Below are positions 1-8,684 of a DNA stretch of 64,000 nt, piece after piece. The DNA comes from Variovorax sp. Root473 (lineage in GTDB: Bacteria; Pseudomonadota; Gammaproteobacteria; Burkholderiales; Burkholderiaceae_C), in assembly GCF_001426505.1 (NCBI RefSeq), contig NZ_LMEV01000013.1, forward strand, positions 278,047 through 342,046, written 5' to 3'. The translations under genes and the position numbers were made by a program. The first letter of the stretch is position 1; every line of letters starts with the position of its first letter. The notes beneath the pieces were generated by a model. That model saw only the letters and a program-made list of their open reading frames with translations, made no database searches and was not told the origin of the DNA.

Positions 1-461
1 TCATGAGCGTCGGCGACATGGGCTCCACCGCACGCCGCAGCTACACCGTGGTCGGCGATGCGGTCAATCTCGCGGCGCGACTGGAGGGCCTGAGCGGACA
101 CTACGGCGTCGAGATCGTGGCCAGCAGCGCGACCCGCGATGCAGCCCCCGGCTTCGTCTGGCAGGAACTCGACAGCGTGCGCGTCAAGGGCAAGGCCCAG
201 GCCGTCGCCATCTACACCCCGCTCGTGGTGCAGGCCACTGCCGAAGCACAGGACACGCGACAGCAACTCGACCGATGGAACGAGGTGCTCGCCGCCTACC
301 GCCGCCAGGACTGGGCGCTGGGCCGAAACTTGCTGGCTCCCCTGCTCGCCGCGGATGCCAAAAAAGTCCTTTACCAGCTCTATGCCCAGCGTTTAGCCTC
401 GATGGCGCTACGCCCGCAAGACCCGGACTGGGACGGTGCCACCCGGTTCGACACCAAATGA
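1..461 (+). CDS. Class III adenylate/guanylate cyclase, C-terminal part (5' end outside window)
   Basis: This is the end of a class III nucleotide cyclase catalytic domain, which makes cAMP (or cGMP) from the nucleoside triphosphate. The reading frame is already open at the first base, so the start lies upstream. The visible part has the cyclase motif 'YTVVGDAVNLAARLE', in which the VGxxVNxAARL stretch is the family signature close to the C-terminal half of the fold, followed by the typical KGKAQAV segment. A tail of about 70 residues follows that I do not recognise. The gene ends 29 nt before the best start of a cyclic-nucleotide phosphodiesterase, so synthesis and breakdown of the messenger seem to be encoded side by side, just upstream of the pilin gene. 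N-terminal sensor domains (CHASE2 is common in this class) cannot be seen. Confidence 0.85.
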   Translation, partial: MSVGDMGSTARRSYTVVGDAVNLAARLEGLSGHYGVEIVASSATRDAAPGFVWQELDSVRVKGKAQAVAIYTPLVVQATAEAQDTRQQLDRWNEVLAAYRRQDWALGRNLLAPLLAADAKKVLYQLYAQRLASMALRPQDPDWDGATRFDTK

Positions 462-490
462 CGACAGAAGCAACCAAGGGGTCTTCCACA

Positions 491-1294
491 ATGCAGGTAC
501 GCGTGCTGGGTTGCTCGGGCGCCATCGCCAAGGACTGCCGCACCACCTCGTTCCTGGTCGATGCGGACCTGCTCGTGGACGCCGGCACGGGCGTCGGCGA
601 TCTCACCCTCGACGAGATGGCCGCCATCGACGACGTGGTGCTCACCCACTCGCACCTGGACCACATCGCCGCCCTCCCCCTGATGCTCGACGCCATCGGC
701 AGCCGCCGCACCCGGCCGCTGCGCGTGCATGCATTGGCAGCCACCATCGACGCGCTGCGGTCGCACGTGTTCAACAACGTCATCTGGCCGAATTTCGAAC
801 GCATCCCCAGTCCCGAATCGCCCTTCGTGAGCTTTCATGAGATCACCGTCGGGCAACGCCTCGAGCTGGGCAGCGACGCCCCCAAGCTCATCGAAGTGCT
901 GCCGGCCGTCCACACCGTGCCGGCCTGCGGCTTCGCCATCCGCCGCGCAGAAGGCGGCGCCCACTGGGTCTTCAGCGGCGACACCGAACGCAACCCGCCC
1001 TTCTGGGAGCGCATCAACGCCATCGACGTGGCGATGTTGGTCATCGAGACGGCCTTCAGCTCCCGCGAGGAAGCCCTGGCCGAACGTAGCCTGCACCTGT
1101 CGCCGGTGGCGCTGGCGCACGAACTGGCGCAGATCGATCCGGGCAAGCAATACCCGATCTACATCACCCACACCAAGCCCGCAGAGACCGAGGAAATCAT
1201 GAGCCAGATCGAGATGCTGGCGGGGCGCGAGGTGGCAGGGTTGGCGCAGCGGGACATCCGCTGGCTCAAGGCGAACGGGGTGCTGACCTTCTGA
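491..1294 (+). CDS. 3',5'-cyclic-nucleotide phosphodiesterase, metallo-beta-lactamase fold
   Basis: A 267-residue protein of the class II/MBL-type cyclic nucleotide phosphodiesterase family. It has the metal-binding motif THSHLDH at residues 52-58, a later SGDT motif (third ligand region) and THTKP near the C terminus, an arrangement typical of PDEs with this fold. It would hydrolyse cAMP or cGMP. I chose ATG 491 because of the purine-rich AAGGGG about 8 nt upstream. ATG 458 overlaps the cyclase stop by 4 nt and is the alternative, but it has no visible ribosome binding site. The position directly behind the nucleotide cyclase suggests a paired on/off switch for the same second messenger. The substrate preference (cAMP or cGMP) cannot be read from the sequence. 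Confidence 0.85.
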   Translation: MQVRVLGCSGAIAKDCRTTSFLVDADLLVDAGTGVGDLTLDEMAAIDDVVLTHSHLDHIAALPLMLDAIGSRRTRPLRVHALAATIDALRSHVFNNVIWPNFERIPSPESPFVSFHEITVGQRLELGSDAPKLIEVLPAVHTVPACGFAIRRAEGGAHWVFSGDTERNPPFWERINAIDVAMLVIETAFSSREEALAERSLHLSPVALAHELAQIDPGKQYPIYITHTKPAETEEIMSQIEMLAGREVAGLAQRDIRWLKANGVLTF

Positions 1295-1312
1295 CCCAGC
1301 GGGTCCGGGCAT

Positions 1313-1356
1313 GACAAATTTGTCGACACAATTGGCATCTGAGTGCGAGTTGTGTC
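1313..1356 (+). promoter_or_regulatory. Candidate PilR-type activator sites upstream of pilA
   Basis: Two inverted repeats lie 65-110 bp upstream of the sigma-54 promoter. One is GACAAATTTGTC at 1313-1324. The other is GACACAA (1325-1331) paired with TTGTGTC (1350-1356). PilR, the sigma-54 activator of pilin genes, is known to bind repeated elements ending in (C/G)TGTC at about this distance. The assignment to PilR is inference from motif and position. Confidence 0.45.
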
Positions 1357-1421
1357 ACATCATGTAACCATCTTGTGACCAAAGACGGTCCGATCAAGGG
1401 CTTCAGAGGAGGGAGGCCAGG

Positions 1422-1436
1422 TGGCACGGATGCTGC
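1422..1436 (+). promoter_or_regulatory. Sigma-54 (-24/-12) promoter of pilA
   Basis: TGGCAC-N5-CTGC matches the RpoN consensus TGGCAC-N5-TTGC with one mismatch and exact spacing between the invariant GG and GC. It lies 60 bp upstream of the pilA start, leaving a leader of about 50 nt that contains GGAG as ribosome binding site. Major pilin genes of type IVa systems are typically RpoN/PilR-controlled. Confidence 0.88.
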
Positions 1437-1496
1437 GGAAGGTATTGCGCTCCGGGCTGGTTCCCGGGCTCTACAAACCAACCTGGAGTTAATCGA

Positions 1497-2027
1497 ATGA
1501 ACCGTCGTTCTATTGCACGCAATGTGCAAAAGGGTTTCACCCTCATCGAATTGATGATCGTTGTGGCGATCATCGGCATCTTGGCTGCAGTTGCACTGCC
1601 GGCGTATCAGGACTACACGATCCGCACCAAAATTTCGGAAGGCCTCGTTCTGGCAACAGCACTCAAGACCGCAATTGCCGAAACACACCAATCCAAGGGC
1701 CCTGGCACCAAGCTTTGCGCAACCGCACAGACGGAATGCGATGTGATTGGCACGACCCTTATGGACTCGGTGGCTTTGACTGGCAACAAGAATGTCGCTT
1801 CCGTCACCAGCGACGCGACTGGCATTATCACGATCACCTATAAGACCACGGTTTTGCCCGCTGCTGAAGCTGATCTGACCATCGAGCCCGTTGGCCCCAA
1901 CGGAACGACGGCTCTCGACTTGAGCAACGCTGCAACTGCTGGTACGACCATCAACTGGCGCTGCGGCGGCGCAAGCGCTGCAAGCACTGTCAAAGAAAAG
2001 TTTCGCCCGGCTGCTTGCCGTAGCTAA
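1497..2027 (+). CDS. pilA: Type IVa major pilin PilA
   Basis: A 176-residue prepilin and the likely main subunit of the type IV pilus. The leader ends at Gly13. Prepilin peptidase PilD would cut between Gly13 and Phe14 and methylate the Phe. The mature N terminus [17 protein letters not shown] is the canonical hydrophobic helix with Glu at mature position 5. Two cysteine pairs are visible: one mid-protein (KLC...TEC) and one at the C terminus (WRC...AAC), the latter bounding the D-loop seen in Neisseria/Pseudomonas pilins. It is transcribed from its own sigma-54 promoter and closed by a strong terminator, so it is monocistronic and separate from the minor-pilin operon. Serines and threonines near the C terminus could be sites for the ligase encoded at 10353, which is inference. 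Confidence 0.95.
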   Translation: MNRRSIARNVQKGFTLIELMIVVAIIGILAAVALPAYQDYTIRTKISEGLVLATALKTAIAETHQSKGPGTKLCATAQTECDVIGTTLMDSVALTGNKNVASVTSDATGIITITYKTTVLPAAEADLTIEPVGPNGTTALDLSNAATAGTTINWRCGGASAASTVKEKFRPAACRS

Positions 2028-2046
2028 TTCTCTTCTGGAGTGAAAG

Positions 2047-2069
2047 AGCCGCCTTCGGGCGGCTTTTTT
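2047..2069 (+). terminator. Rho-independent terminator of pilA
   Basis: AGCCGCC-TTCG-GGCGGCT forms a 7-bp perfect stem with a UUCG-type loop, followed at once by six T. It lies 20 nt after the pilA stop. Confidence 0.93.
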
Positions 2070-2080
2070 GCGTCTGTCGC

Positions 2081-2290
2081 CTAGACCTGTTCGCTGCGCC
2101 AGACCGTCAGCACCTTGCCGAACACCGCGAAGTCCATCTTCTGCGTGATCTCGAAGAGGTCGTAGTCCGGGTTGAAGGACTTGGCGCGCAGCACCAGGCC
2201 GTTCTCTGTAGGGATGCGCTGCAGTTGCTTGATGAAGCCGTGATTGCCAACGCGGAAGAAGTAGACGCCGTCGCCGCCGTGGGATGCTGA
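2081..2290 (-). pseudogene. 3' remnant of an S24/LexA-type phage repressor
   Basis: Reading the minus strand from 2290 down to the stop at 2081-2083 gives about 69 residues containing GDGVYFFRVG, GFIKQLQRIP and the end FAVFGKVLTVWRSEQV. This is the C-terminal half of an S24-peptidase domain as found in CI-like repressors and LexA relatives, with the catalytic Lys in the FIKQLQ strand. The frame meets a stop (2306-2308) just upstream. The catalytic Ser, the linker and the helix-turn-helix part are missing, so it is a truncated remnant with no function expected. It suggests that a prophage or phage-like element once lay between pilA and pilY1. Confidence 0.72.
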
Positions 2291-2308
2291 AAAGCGGGGG
2301 CAGAATCA

Positions 2309-2481
2309 ATTTCTCAGCAGCGTCATTTGCCGATGCAAGGGCACGGCGTGTTTCGTCACGTTGACGCGCAGGCCCTCATCGACAATGCGGTCTTCCGCCG
2401 TCGATTCAGAATCTGCCCGATGCGCCCCCAAGCCCTGTAAATCTCTCTCAGCGAAGCCGGCCCTGCACTGACGCCGCCACG
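2309..2481. other. Gap without recognisable gene
   Basis: Between the S24 remnant and the first recognisable codons of the DnaJ-like pseudogene I see no coding signal. Short open frames here are broken and resemble no family I know. It may hold the unrecognisable 5' end of the pseudogene that follows. Confidence 0.5.
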
Positions 2482-3273
2482 GAGGCGCTTCACACTCTGA
2501 TCCGCTAGATCGAGAAGGCTCGCCAGACGCTGGCGGCGTGACACGACGGCATCGGCACCTACCGCTAGGCTCATTCGTAGGTGCTGCTGCCGCGGGAAGA
2601 CGGCTGACGGCCGCGCGTAGGCAATAGGTGTTTGCGCTGGACGAAGACCGATCACGAGACACTGTGTGAACTGGTGTGTGACGCTTTAGGCGAGCGGCAT
2701 GCGCGCGAGGGCAATGGCGATGAGGGTGAAGAGCTCAAGGCGCTGTTCGCCCGGCACGCGGAGATCGACTTCGACACCGACCGGCAGCAGATGGTGCGGG
2801 CCATGAAGGACGTGGCTGAAGCGTATCCAGCAGGGACTGCGGCGAAGGCGGCGGCCCAGGAGGCCAGGCATGACGACAGGCAGGCTGCCGCGCCCTGCCG
2901 CAAGAAGGCCAGCGCCCTGCATACCGAACGGAACCCGATGCGCAGCAGTGCGACATCAAGACGGCGCTGATGCAGAACGCGAACCAGGCCTACGCAGCCA
3001 AGGATCTACCTGCGTTGCTGGAACTGCAGCTGCAGATCGAGCAGATCGACGCCGGCCACATCGCGAGCGCTTGAAGCACTACAACAAGGTGCTGGGCGAG
3101 CAACTGGCGGAACTGAAAGCGGAGATCGAGGGCGTCGAGATGCGGTTCTGCTACGACCCCTACGGGCTCGAGCCCGGGCACGCACCATCGACCCGCGCAA
3201 GCTGGGTCCACGGCTCGAGCAGCATTGCCGGTGGCTGCGCGATTCCGCATGTGGGCTCGCCCCATTCTTTTGA
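2482..3273 (+). pseudogene. Decayed DnaJ-like (J-domain family) gene, multiple stops and frameshifts
   Basis: Joined across frames, this stretch reads like the roughly 300-residue DnaJ-related proteins of Burkholderiales. The pieces in order are EALHTLIR-stop-IEKARQTLAA, then TKTDHETLCELV and ALFARHAEIDFDTD, then CRKKASALHTERNP, then IKTALMQNANQAYAAKDL and LQLQIEQIDAGHIASA, then LKHYNKVLGEQLAELKAEIE, then IDPRKLGPRLEQHCRWLRD. The first segments share one frame but contain stops at 2506, 2539, 2566, 2578 and 2605. Frame changes follow near 2960, 3070 and 3180, and the final stop is TGA at 3271. Three of the stops are TAG where the family pattern suggests Gln, as expected from C-to-T decay. The family assignment is from memory of related proteins, and no product is expected. 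Confidence 0.68.
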
Positions 3274-3303
3274 GAGCACTGATCGGCGTTGCGCCCCGTC
3301 CCG

Positions 3304-6300
3304 TCAGTTCGCCACGACTTCCCGCCACATGATCCGCGTAGGCGTCGTCGCCGACGGCACCGTCACGTCAAAGACCTTGTTTTTCCCATCGGACGTGCGA
3401 ACGAGAATCTTGATCGCGCCGTTCGGCAGCCCCTCGGGCTGCACGCGACTTGCCAGCACATTGCCGATGAAGCGGCTGCTCAGATTGGGGATCGCCCCGC
3501 CGTTCGCGTAATTGAGGAAGTACAGATTGGAGCTTCCGCCTGGCGAGCACTCGTCGCTGGAGGGAATGTTTGTCGTGAAGGCCAGAACGCCCTGGAACAG
3601 CACCGGGCTCGTGTACGAACGCTCGCCCACCGGAGTGGTCGCGAAGTCGAGTACCCAGCCTTTCTTGGTGGCCAGGTCCAGGGGGTTGCTGGTCACGTTG
3701 ATGTTGCCGCCCGAGAGGGTCGCCGTTTGCCTGACGAGGCTGGTGCGCAGCGGGGTGATGGTTGGCGAGTCGGACTTGTCATCCAGCAGGCCGTAGAACG
3801 ATTGCGCCTGGCTGGCGTTGGCATTGGCACCGGTTCCTCCGGGAATGTCAGAGGCGCCGAGGTACTGGCCCGTGCCCACAAACACCATGCGCTTGTTCTT
3901 GACCACCCCCAACTCAATCGCGTTGGTGATGGGTTGCGCCGTGCCCCCGCTGTCGACCAGCGTGGCGAGCCGCCTGACATTCCAGTCGGTCGTCGAATTG
4001 GACGAGAGATCGAACCGCCAGACGTTGCCGTACAAATCTCCGCCATACACGTAATCGGCCGTGTCGTCGGTGCCGGGGCTGACCAAGAACGCGCTGATCT
4101 TGGCCAGCCCGCTGGGATTGGCGCTCGTGCCCACCCCGGTGCTGATGTCCTTGATCAGTTCGCCTGTCGCGGTGTTCAGAACATAGAGGTGCCCCGTCCC
4201 GTCGCCGCCGGTGTCGGAGCCATTGTTGTAGCCGGAGGTCACCAGCGTGACCCATCCCGCGGCCTTGGTTTTCACATTCAGGGGCGTGCCGTAGGAATAG
4301 CCGGTGCTGTTCCTGACGGCGTCGGTGGTGTTCGCATTGGGAAACTCCCACATCACCTTGCTCGCCACGTCAGCTTCCGACGCAGCCGAGGGCGAGGTCA
4401 CATTCAAGGCGTAGTAGCCGCGTCCCCCCTTGCCGAGGCCTCCCACGAGCACGGTCGACCAGTTGGGTGAAGGGGGCGTGGGCAGGTTGGCGCTTGTATT
4501 GCTCAGGTCCACGTCCGTCGCCACGGCCGTGCCGTCGACATAGAAGCGATGCTGGAACGTGGGGGCTTGCTGGGTGAGGCCGACCAGGGAGCTGGTCGCC
4601 GTGGCCGTGGGGGAGAGATTGCTGGCCAGCAGACTGCCGGGCACGTAGGCCCACAGTTCGTTGCCGGTGGTCGCATCGAATGCGTGCAGCATGCCGTCGT
4701 TGGCGCCCTGATAGACGACTTTGGTCCGACTGGCTGCGGCGCCGGCCTTGAACGCGGCGTAGCCCGCATCGGTGTAGCTCGAGCGAGGGGCCGAAACATA
4801 GGTGGGCTCGGCGTTCACGATGTCCCCGAGCACGTGAGTGCGCGTCCGGTAGGGGCGTGCACTGGCGCTGTCGGTGCCTTCCTTGCTGCGATCACCCCGC
4901 AGGTAGGAGAGTACGGCGGCGTTGTCGGCCGGGCCGGGCGGTGTTGCGGGTGAGTTCAGTCGCGCGACCTGTGCGGCGCTGAGCCCGTCCGTGGTGAACG
5001 CGACGCCCGAAGCGCCGTTGAAGCTGGCGATCTTGCGGGTGCTGAAGACCTTGTCGTCTAACAGCGACTGTGCGGACCAGAGCGGGGTCGTGCCCACCAG
5101 CCCGGTATCGACATCGATCGCGAACGCTTCCAGGTTGCCGTACCAGGACCCGGAGTTGAAGTTGGAAGCAAAGGCCGTGTTGTCGCCTGAGCGGACGTTC
5201 GGATTGCTCACGGCCACGGAGGCCGCCGCGCCTGTGCGATTGACGATATTGTTAAGAATCGACGTCAGTGCGGTCTGCAATCTTGCCGGATCGTTGGCGT
5301 TGAAATACTGCCCATGGCCGTTCAGGGCGGCGTGCCAGAGGTCGTCGATGGCGGTTGCTGAATTGGCCACCGGCGTGGGCCAAGAATTCGAACCGCTCGG
5401 CGGTGTGGAAAGGGTACCGCTGGCGCCCAGGCCGATGGTGAATGTCACCATGTGTTGCCACGTCGCGGGGTCGGATGCGTTGGCTGCCACCTTGCCGGCG
5501 GACGACGCGGGCGCTGTGAGATCGGAAATCCAGTACTTCATTGCGACGTCCGCCAAGGTGTCGGATGCGCTGTTTCCATCGTAGAAGGGGGCAGGAAAAT
5601 TTTCCCCGACCTTCAACGGAACGCCTGCAATAGGATCGTTAATCGCCACTTTGGCGATATCGTCGTAATAGACATTGGCCGGGAGTGTTGGGACTTTTCT
5701 GTCCAGGTTTCCCACGTTTGCCGGAGCCCCACCGTTCCAATATCCATCGGTCGACAGAATCGTGTAATTGGGCGTGCAGGCGAGAGGAACGGTGACATTT
5801 CGGGGTGTCGTTGACGATGCCCCGGGCATGGTGCCGGACGTATAGTATTGGCCGGCGCGATCCAACGCCGTGACAAGAGGTGTGCCTCCATCAGGATCAA
5901 TTCCATACACGCGGTTGTACCAAGTGAGTTTTTGTGCAGAATCAAAATTGGCGAGCGCGACAAAGTTTGAGGCTTTTGTGTTTTCGCTGCCGGAGTTGTT
6001 GTTGATGGTGGAGAAGCCAACTCTTGATTTTCCATCGAGGGCGGAAAATGCAATTCCAAGAGATGATTTTGCGGTTGCGATGCGTGTTCGATAATAGGTG
6101 AACCAATTGGCGAAGTTCTGCAGTTCTTGAGCGTACGTGCAGGTGTTCCCCATCCCGCAGTCTGTTCGTGATGCGGCACGCGAGTATGTTGGCGTGTCTG
6201 GTGTGATCTCTACACGAGAATAGTACGTGTCACTGTTTTGGTTCGAGCCCGGATTTTCAGTGGCGGTGTTTGTTGTTTTCCAAGAGTAATAAAATGCGTA

Positions 6301-6825
6301 GCGTGCGTATTTCTTGCTATAGGTCGCGCTGCTGCTGTCGCGGCAATTGTCGTTCTTCACAAAGGACGATGCATCGTATAGAGGGAGAACTGCGGATTCT
6401 TTCCCCCAGCAACTTTGTCTCAAATCAACAGTGTCGGTGTTTGTGGAGAAAAATGGATTAATCCGGGCGGCCGCAACAGGGCTATTTCCCATGCTGGATG
6501 TAAATGTCGGTGCGAGGCTGTCGTATTTCACTGCCGGCAAATAGGTGATGGCCGGGTTGTAGTAAAGCTTATTAAAGGTGGGGGAGTAGAAGGCGCGATT
6601 CGTCTTTCCGCTGTTGTAGGCAGCGGTGGCATCTGTGCCCGTAATCGTTTCCCAAAGCATACTTCCCGAATTGTCGAGCGTGAACAAAATATTGGGCTTG
6701 ACTCTGCTTTGCACAATCAGCGGGGCATCCGTCAGATCCGTTGCCGCCAGCAAGAACGTCGGCTGCAAAGCAATGGATGCGATCAGCGCATGAACAAGGG
6801 TGCGCGAGACGTAATTCTTTTGCAT
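3304..6825 (-). CDS. pilY1: PilY1-type pilus tip adhesin / assembly protein
   Basis: A protein of about 1173 residues and the last gene of the minor-pilin operon. It has a signal peptide (residues 1-28, ending near LLAA) and an N-terminal von Willebrand A-like domain with the MIDAS motif DNSGS at about residues 51-55. A long variable middle follows, then a C-terminal PilC/PilY1 beta-propeller. Within the propeller, the acidic loop DDTADYVYGGD resembles the calcium site that controls pilus extension in Pseudomonas PilY1. PilY1 sits at the pilus tip, primes assembly with the minor pilins and contacts surfaces. ATG 6825 gives the proper signal peptide; an in-frame ATG at 6849 would add eight residues. 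The 5' third (about 5.6-6.83 kb) is clearly richer in A/T than the rest, suggesting a mosaic or recently exchanged adhesive region. Confidence 0.92.
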   Translation of the reverse strand: MQKNYVSRTLVHALIASIALQPTFLLAATDLTDAPLIVQSRVKPNILFTLDNSGSMLWETITGTDATAAYNSGKTNRAFYSPTFNKLYYNPAITYLPAVKYDSLAPTFTSSMGNSPVAAARINPFFSTNTDTVDLRQSCWGKESAVLPLYDASSFVKNDNCRDSSSATYSKKYARYAFYYSWKTTNTATENPGSNQNSDTYYSRVEITPDTPTYSRAASRTDCGMGNTCTYAQELQNFANWFTYYRTRIATAKSSLGIAFSALDGKSRVGFSTINNNSGSENTKASNFVALANFDSAQKLTWYNRVYGIDPDGGTPLVTALDRAGQYYTSGTMPGASSTTPRNVTVPLACTPNYTILSTDGYWNGGAPANVGNLDRKVPTLPANVYYDDIAKVAINDPIAGVPLKVGENFPAPFYDGNSASDTLADVAMKYWISDLTAPASSAGKVAANASDPATWQHMVTFTIGLGASGTLSTPPSGSNSWPTPVANSATAIDDLWHAALNGHGQYFNANDPARLQTALTSILNNIVNRTGAAASVAVSNPNVRSGDNTAFASNFNSGSWYGNLEAFAIDVDTGLVGTTPLWSAQSLLDDKVFSTRKIASFNGASGVAFTTDGLSAAQVARLNSPATPPGPADNAAVLSYLRGDRSKEGTDSASARPYRTRTHVLGDIVNAEPTYVSAPRSSYTDAGYAAFKAGAAASRTKVVYQGANDGMLHAFDATTGNELWAYVPGSLLASNLSPTATATSSLVGLTQQAPTFQHRFYVDGTAVATDVDLSNTSANLPTPPSPNWSTVLVGGLGKGGRGYYALNVTSPSAASEADVASKVMWEFPNANTTDAVRNSTGYSYGTPLNVKTKAAGWVTLVTSGYNNGSDTGGDGTGHLYVLNTATGELIKDISTGVGTSANPSGLAKISAFLVSPGTDDTADYVYGGDLYGNVWRFDLSSNSTTDWNVRRLATLVDSGGTAQPITNAIELGVVKNKRMVFVGTGQYLGASDIPGGTGANANASQAQSFYGLLDDKSDSPTITPLRTSLVRQTATLSGGNINVTSNPLDLATKKGWVLDFATTPVGERSYTSPVLFQGVLAFTTNIPSSDECSPGGSSNLYFLNYANGGAIPNLSSRFIGNVLASRVQPEGLPNGAIKILVRTSDGKNKVFDVTVPSATTPTRIMWREVVAN

Positions 6826-6852
6826 GATGAATTTGAATTGTGTTGCCATCGA

Positions 6853-7545
6853 TCAGCCAAATGGCAATTCGATCGTTGTCTGAACAATGCTGCTGGTGTT
6901 GCGCGGGCCGAGAACGCGCACAGTCACCCGGTAGTGGATCGTGGGCCGGGTTGCCGGCGGCGGTGTCAGGCTTCCGAAGATGTTGGTGGTCTGCGCATGG
7001 CTGTTGTTGTCGTCGCCTGCGTTTCCTCCTGCCGAAAACGGCTGCCCCGCCACGCATTTGCTGGTCAGCAGGGTCAGGGGGTCGGTCTTGGCGGGGGCTG
7101 TGGCGCACAGCCGGTCGATCACGTACTGCACCCGGTACAGGGATTCATCTGTGCACGAGATGGCCGCGACGCCGCCTTCATGGTCGTAGCAGGGGACCGA
7201 ACCCCAATTGATCGTGTTGGGAACGCCGTTCGCATCCACGGCCTGCATCAGGCGGTAGTACTTGTTCGCCACGTCGGCATCGGCCTCGGCGAGTGTCGGC
7301 AGCGCATTGAAGGCGCGTTCCGCGCCCGTATCGGCGATGCTGGTGGCCGCCTGCTTGAAGGCGGCATTGCCCGAGATCACGCCGGCCGTGTCCGTAGAGC
7401 GCAGCAGCGCGGCTGCGGCCAGCGACAGCACCAGCACGGCGATCAAGGCGATGAAAACGACCACCCCTTTTTGCTGCGTGCCACTGCGATGTGGTCGACG
7501 GGTGAAAGCAGGCTTCGTGGGGGAGGGAGCGGATGTAAGGCTCAT
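6853..7545 (-). CDS. pilX: Minor pilin PilX
   Basis: A 230-residue minor pilin. The leader is long, and the likely prepilin peptidase site is after Gly27 in QQKGVVVFIALIAVL, followed by a hydrophobic helix. There is no Glu at mature position 5. This is also true of GspK-like tip subunits and fits PilX capping the pilus. The remaining globular part has four cysteines. The start overlaps the pilW stop by 4 nt (ATGA), so translation is coupled. The next gene, pilY1, starts about 28 nt downstream. The name rests on gene order plus the N-terminal helix, since the globular part is poorly conserved. Confidence 0.87.
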   Translation of the reverse strand: MSLTSAPSPTKPAFTRRPHRSGTQQKGVVVFIALIAVLVLSLAAAALLRSTDTAGVISGNAAFKQAATSIADTGAERAFNALPTLAEADADVANKYYRLMQAVDANGVPNTINWGSVPCYDHEGGVAAISCTDESLYRVQYVIDRLCATAPAKTDPLTLLTSKCVAGQPFSAGGNAGDDNNSHAQTTNIFGSLTPPPATRPTIHYRVTVRVLGPRNTSSIVQTTIELPFG

Positions 7546-8678
7546 TGCAGGTTGGCCCAGAGAACGTTGCGAAGCGGCACGATGGTTTCAAAGGCGCGGT
7601 AGCGGTAGCAGCGCCAATCGGCGTCGTTGCTCAGATCGATCGTGGGACCGCCGGGCCAGCTCGTCGGCGCTGTGGTGGTGGTGGTGCAGGCTTGGGCCCC
7701 CTCCTCCATCTTTTCCTTAAGCGGACTGCGCACCACCACGGCAATGCGGACGGCCTTGATGCGCCTGGCCTCATCCAGGGAAGGGGCAGCCCACGACCCG
7801 GTGGCCGAAACCCAGTTGTTCACGACCTGGCTGGCGGCATCGCTGATGCCATACATCGCCTTGAGGCTCACCACGTTGTTGGCGAGCTGGACCTGCGTCA
7901 TCGAACTGAAGAAGTCCTGCGACACGAGCGAGCCGCCTGCCACCGAATAGGTTCGCTGCGTGAAGGTGCCGATGTCGAAGATCCGCGGATTCTTGGTGAA
8001 GCTGGTGGGCCAGCCCAATGTGGTCATCACGTCGGCCGGCGGGTTGTAGGTCGGCTGCGTTGCGGTACCGGTGGCTGTGGCATGCGTCAGGACGACGCTG
8101 TCCGGGCTGGCGGGGTTGGCGTCGCTTGCGGTGATGCGTGTGAGCGTGCATCTGCCGTCGTCATCGGTCATCCACACGAAGCCCTCGACGCCCGAAAGTC
8201 CCACCTTGCTGGTGGGCTGGAGGTTGGCGGCTGGCGTGCCGGGGGGGTTGATCGTCGCGTTTTGCAGCAGCATGTTCCGGACATTGCTGCGGATGGACGT
8301 CCCCCAGAGCATCGTGATGCTGTCGGAAGCCCCGGCCGCAGTGCCTCCGTCGGTGATGCGCACGGGCGCGCCCGAGAAGTTGGGAACAGGGCCGCTGGCC
8401 GCTCCGGTGCTGTAGTACGCGAAGTACGCGGTGCACGGCATGATGGCTGCCGTCGGCATGCCCCAGCCGGCGGCGCGCAGGTCGCGCTCGATCGTCGCCA
8501 GGCTGAAGCTGCCGTTCTGCTGCGTGTCGGCACCCGAGGTGGTCGAGCGCTTGATGCCTTCGTAGGTAGAAACGACCTGGAAGATGATGACCGTCGCCAC
8601 GAGTCCGACGACCATGCCAACGAGTGTCTCGACGAGGCCGAAGCCTTGCTGGCGGTTTCCTTGCTGAAGTGAGGGCAT
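7542..8678 (-). CDS. pilW: Minor pilin PilW
   Basis: A 378-residue minor pilin, much longer than the others, as usual for PilW. The prepilin site is QQGFGLVETLVGMVVG, with cleavage after Gly12 and Glu at mature position 5. The large C-terminal domain carries several cysteines. Together with PilX, PilV, FimT and PilE it forms the priming complex that initiates pilus assembly and anchors PilY1 at the tip. It begins six bases after the pilV stop and overlaps pilX by 4 nt. Confidence 0.9.
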   Translation of the reverse strand: MPSLQQGNRQQGFGLVETLVGMVVGLVATVIIFQVVSTYEGIKRSTTSGADTQQNGSFSLATIERDLRAAGWGMPTAAIMPCTAYFAYYSTGAASGPVPNFSGAPVRITDGGTAAGASDSITMLWGTSIRSNVRNMLLQNATINPPGTPAANLQPTSKVGLSGVEGFVWMTDDDGRCTLTRITASDANPASPDSVVLTHATATGTATQPTYNPPADVMTTLGWPTSFTKNPRIFDIGTFTQRTYSVAGGSLVSQDFFSSMTQVQLANNVVSLKAMYGISDAASQVVNNWVSATGSWAAPSLDEARRIKAVRIAVVVRSPLKEKMEEGAQACTTTTTAPTSWPGGPTIDLSNDADWRCYRYRAFETIVPLRNVLWANLQ

Positions 8679-8684
8679 GAAATC

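Noticed and set aside
275..490. Upstream extension of the phosphodiesterase reading frame
   Set aside because: It overlaps the cyclase gene in another frame. Its residues are not family-like, and the family N terminus begins at ATG 491.
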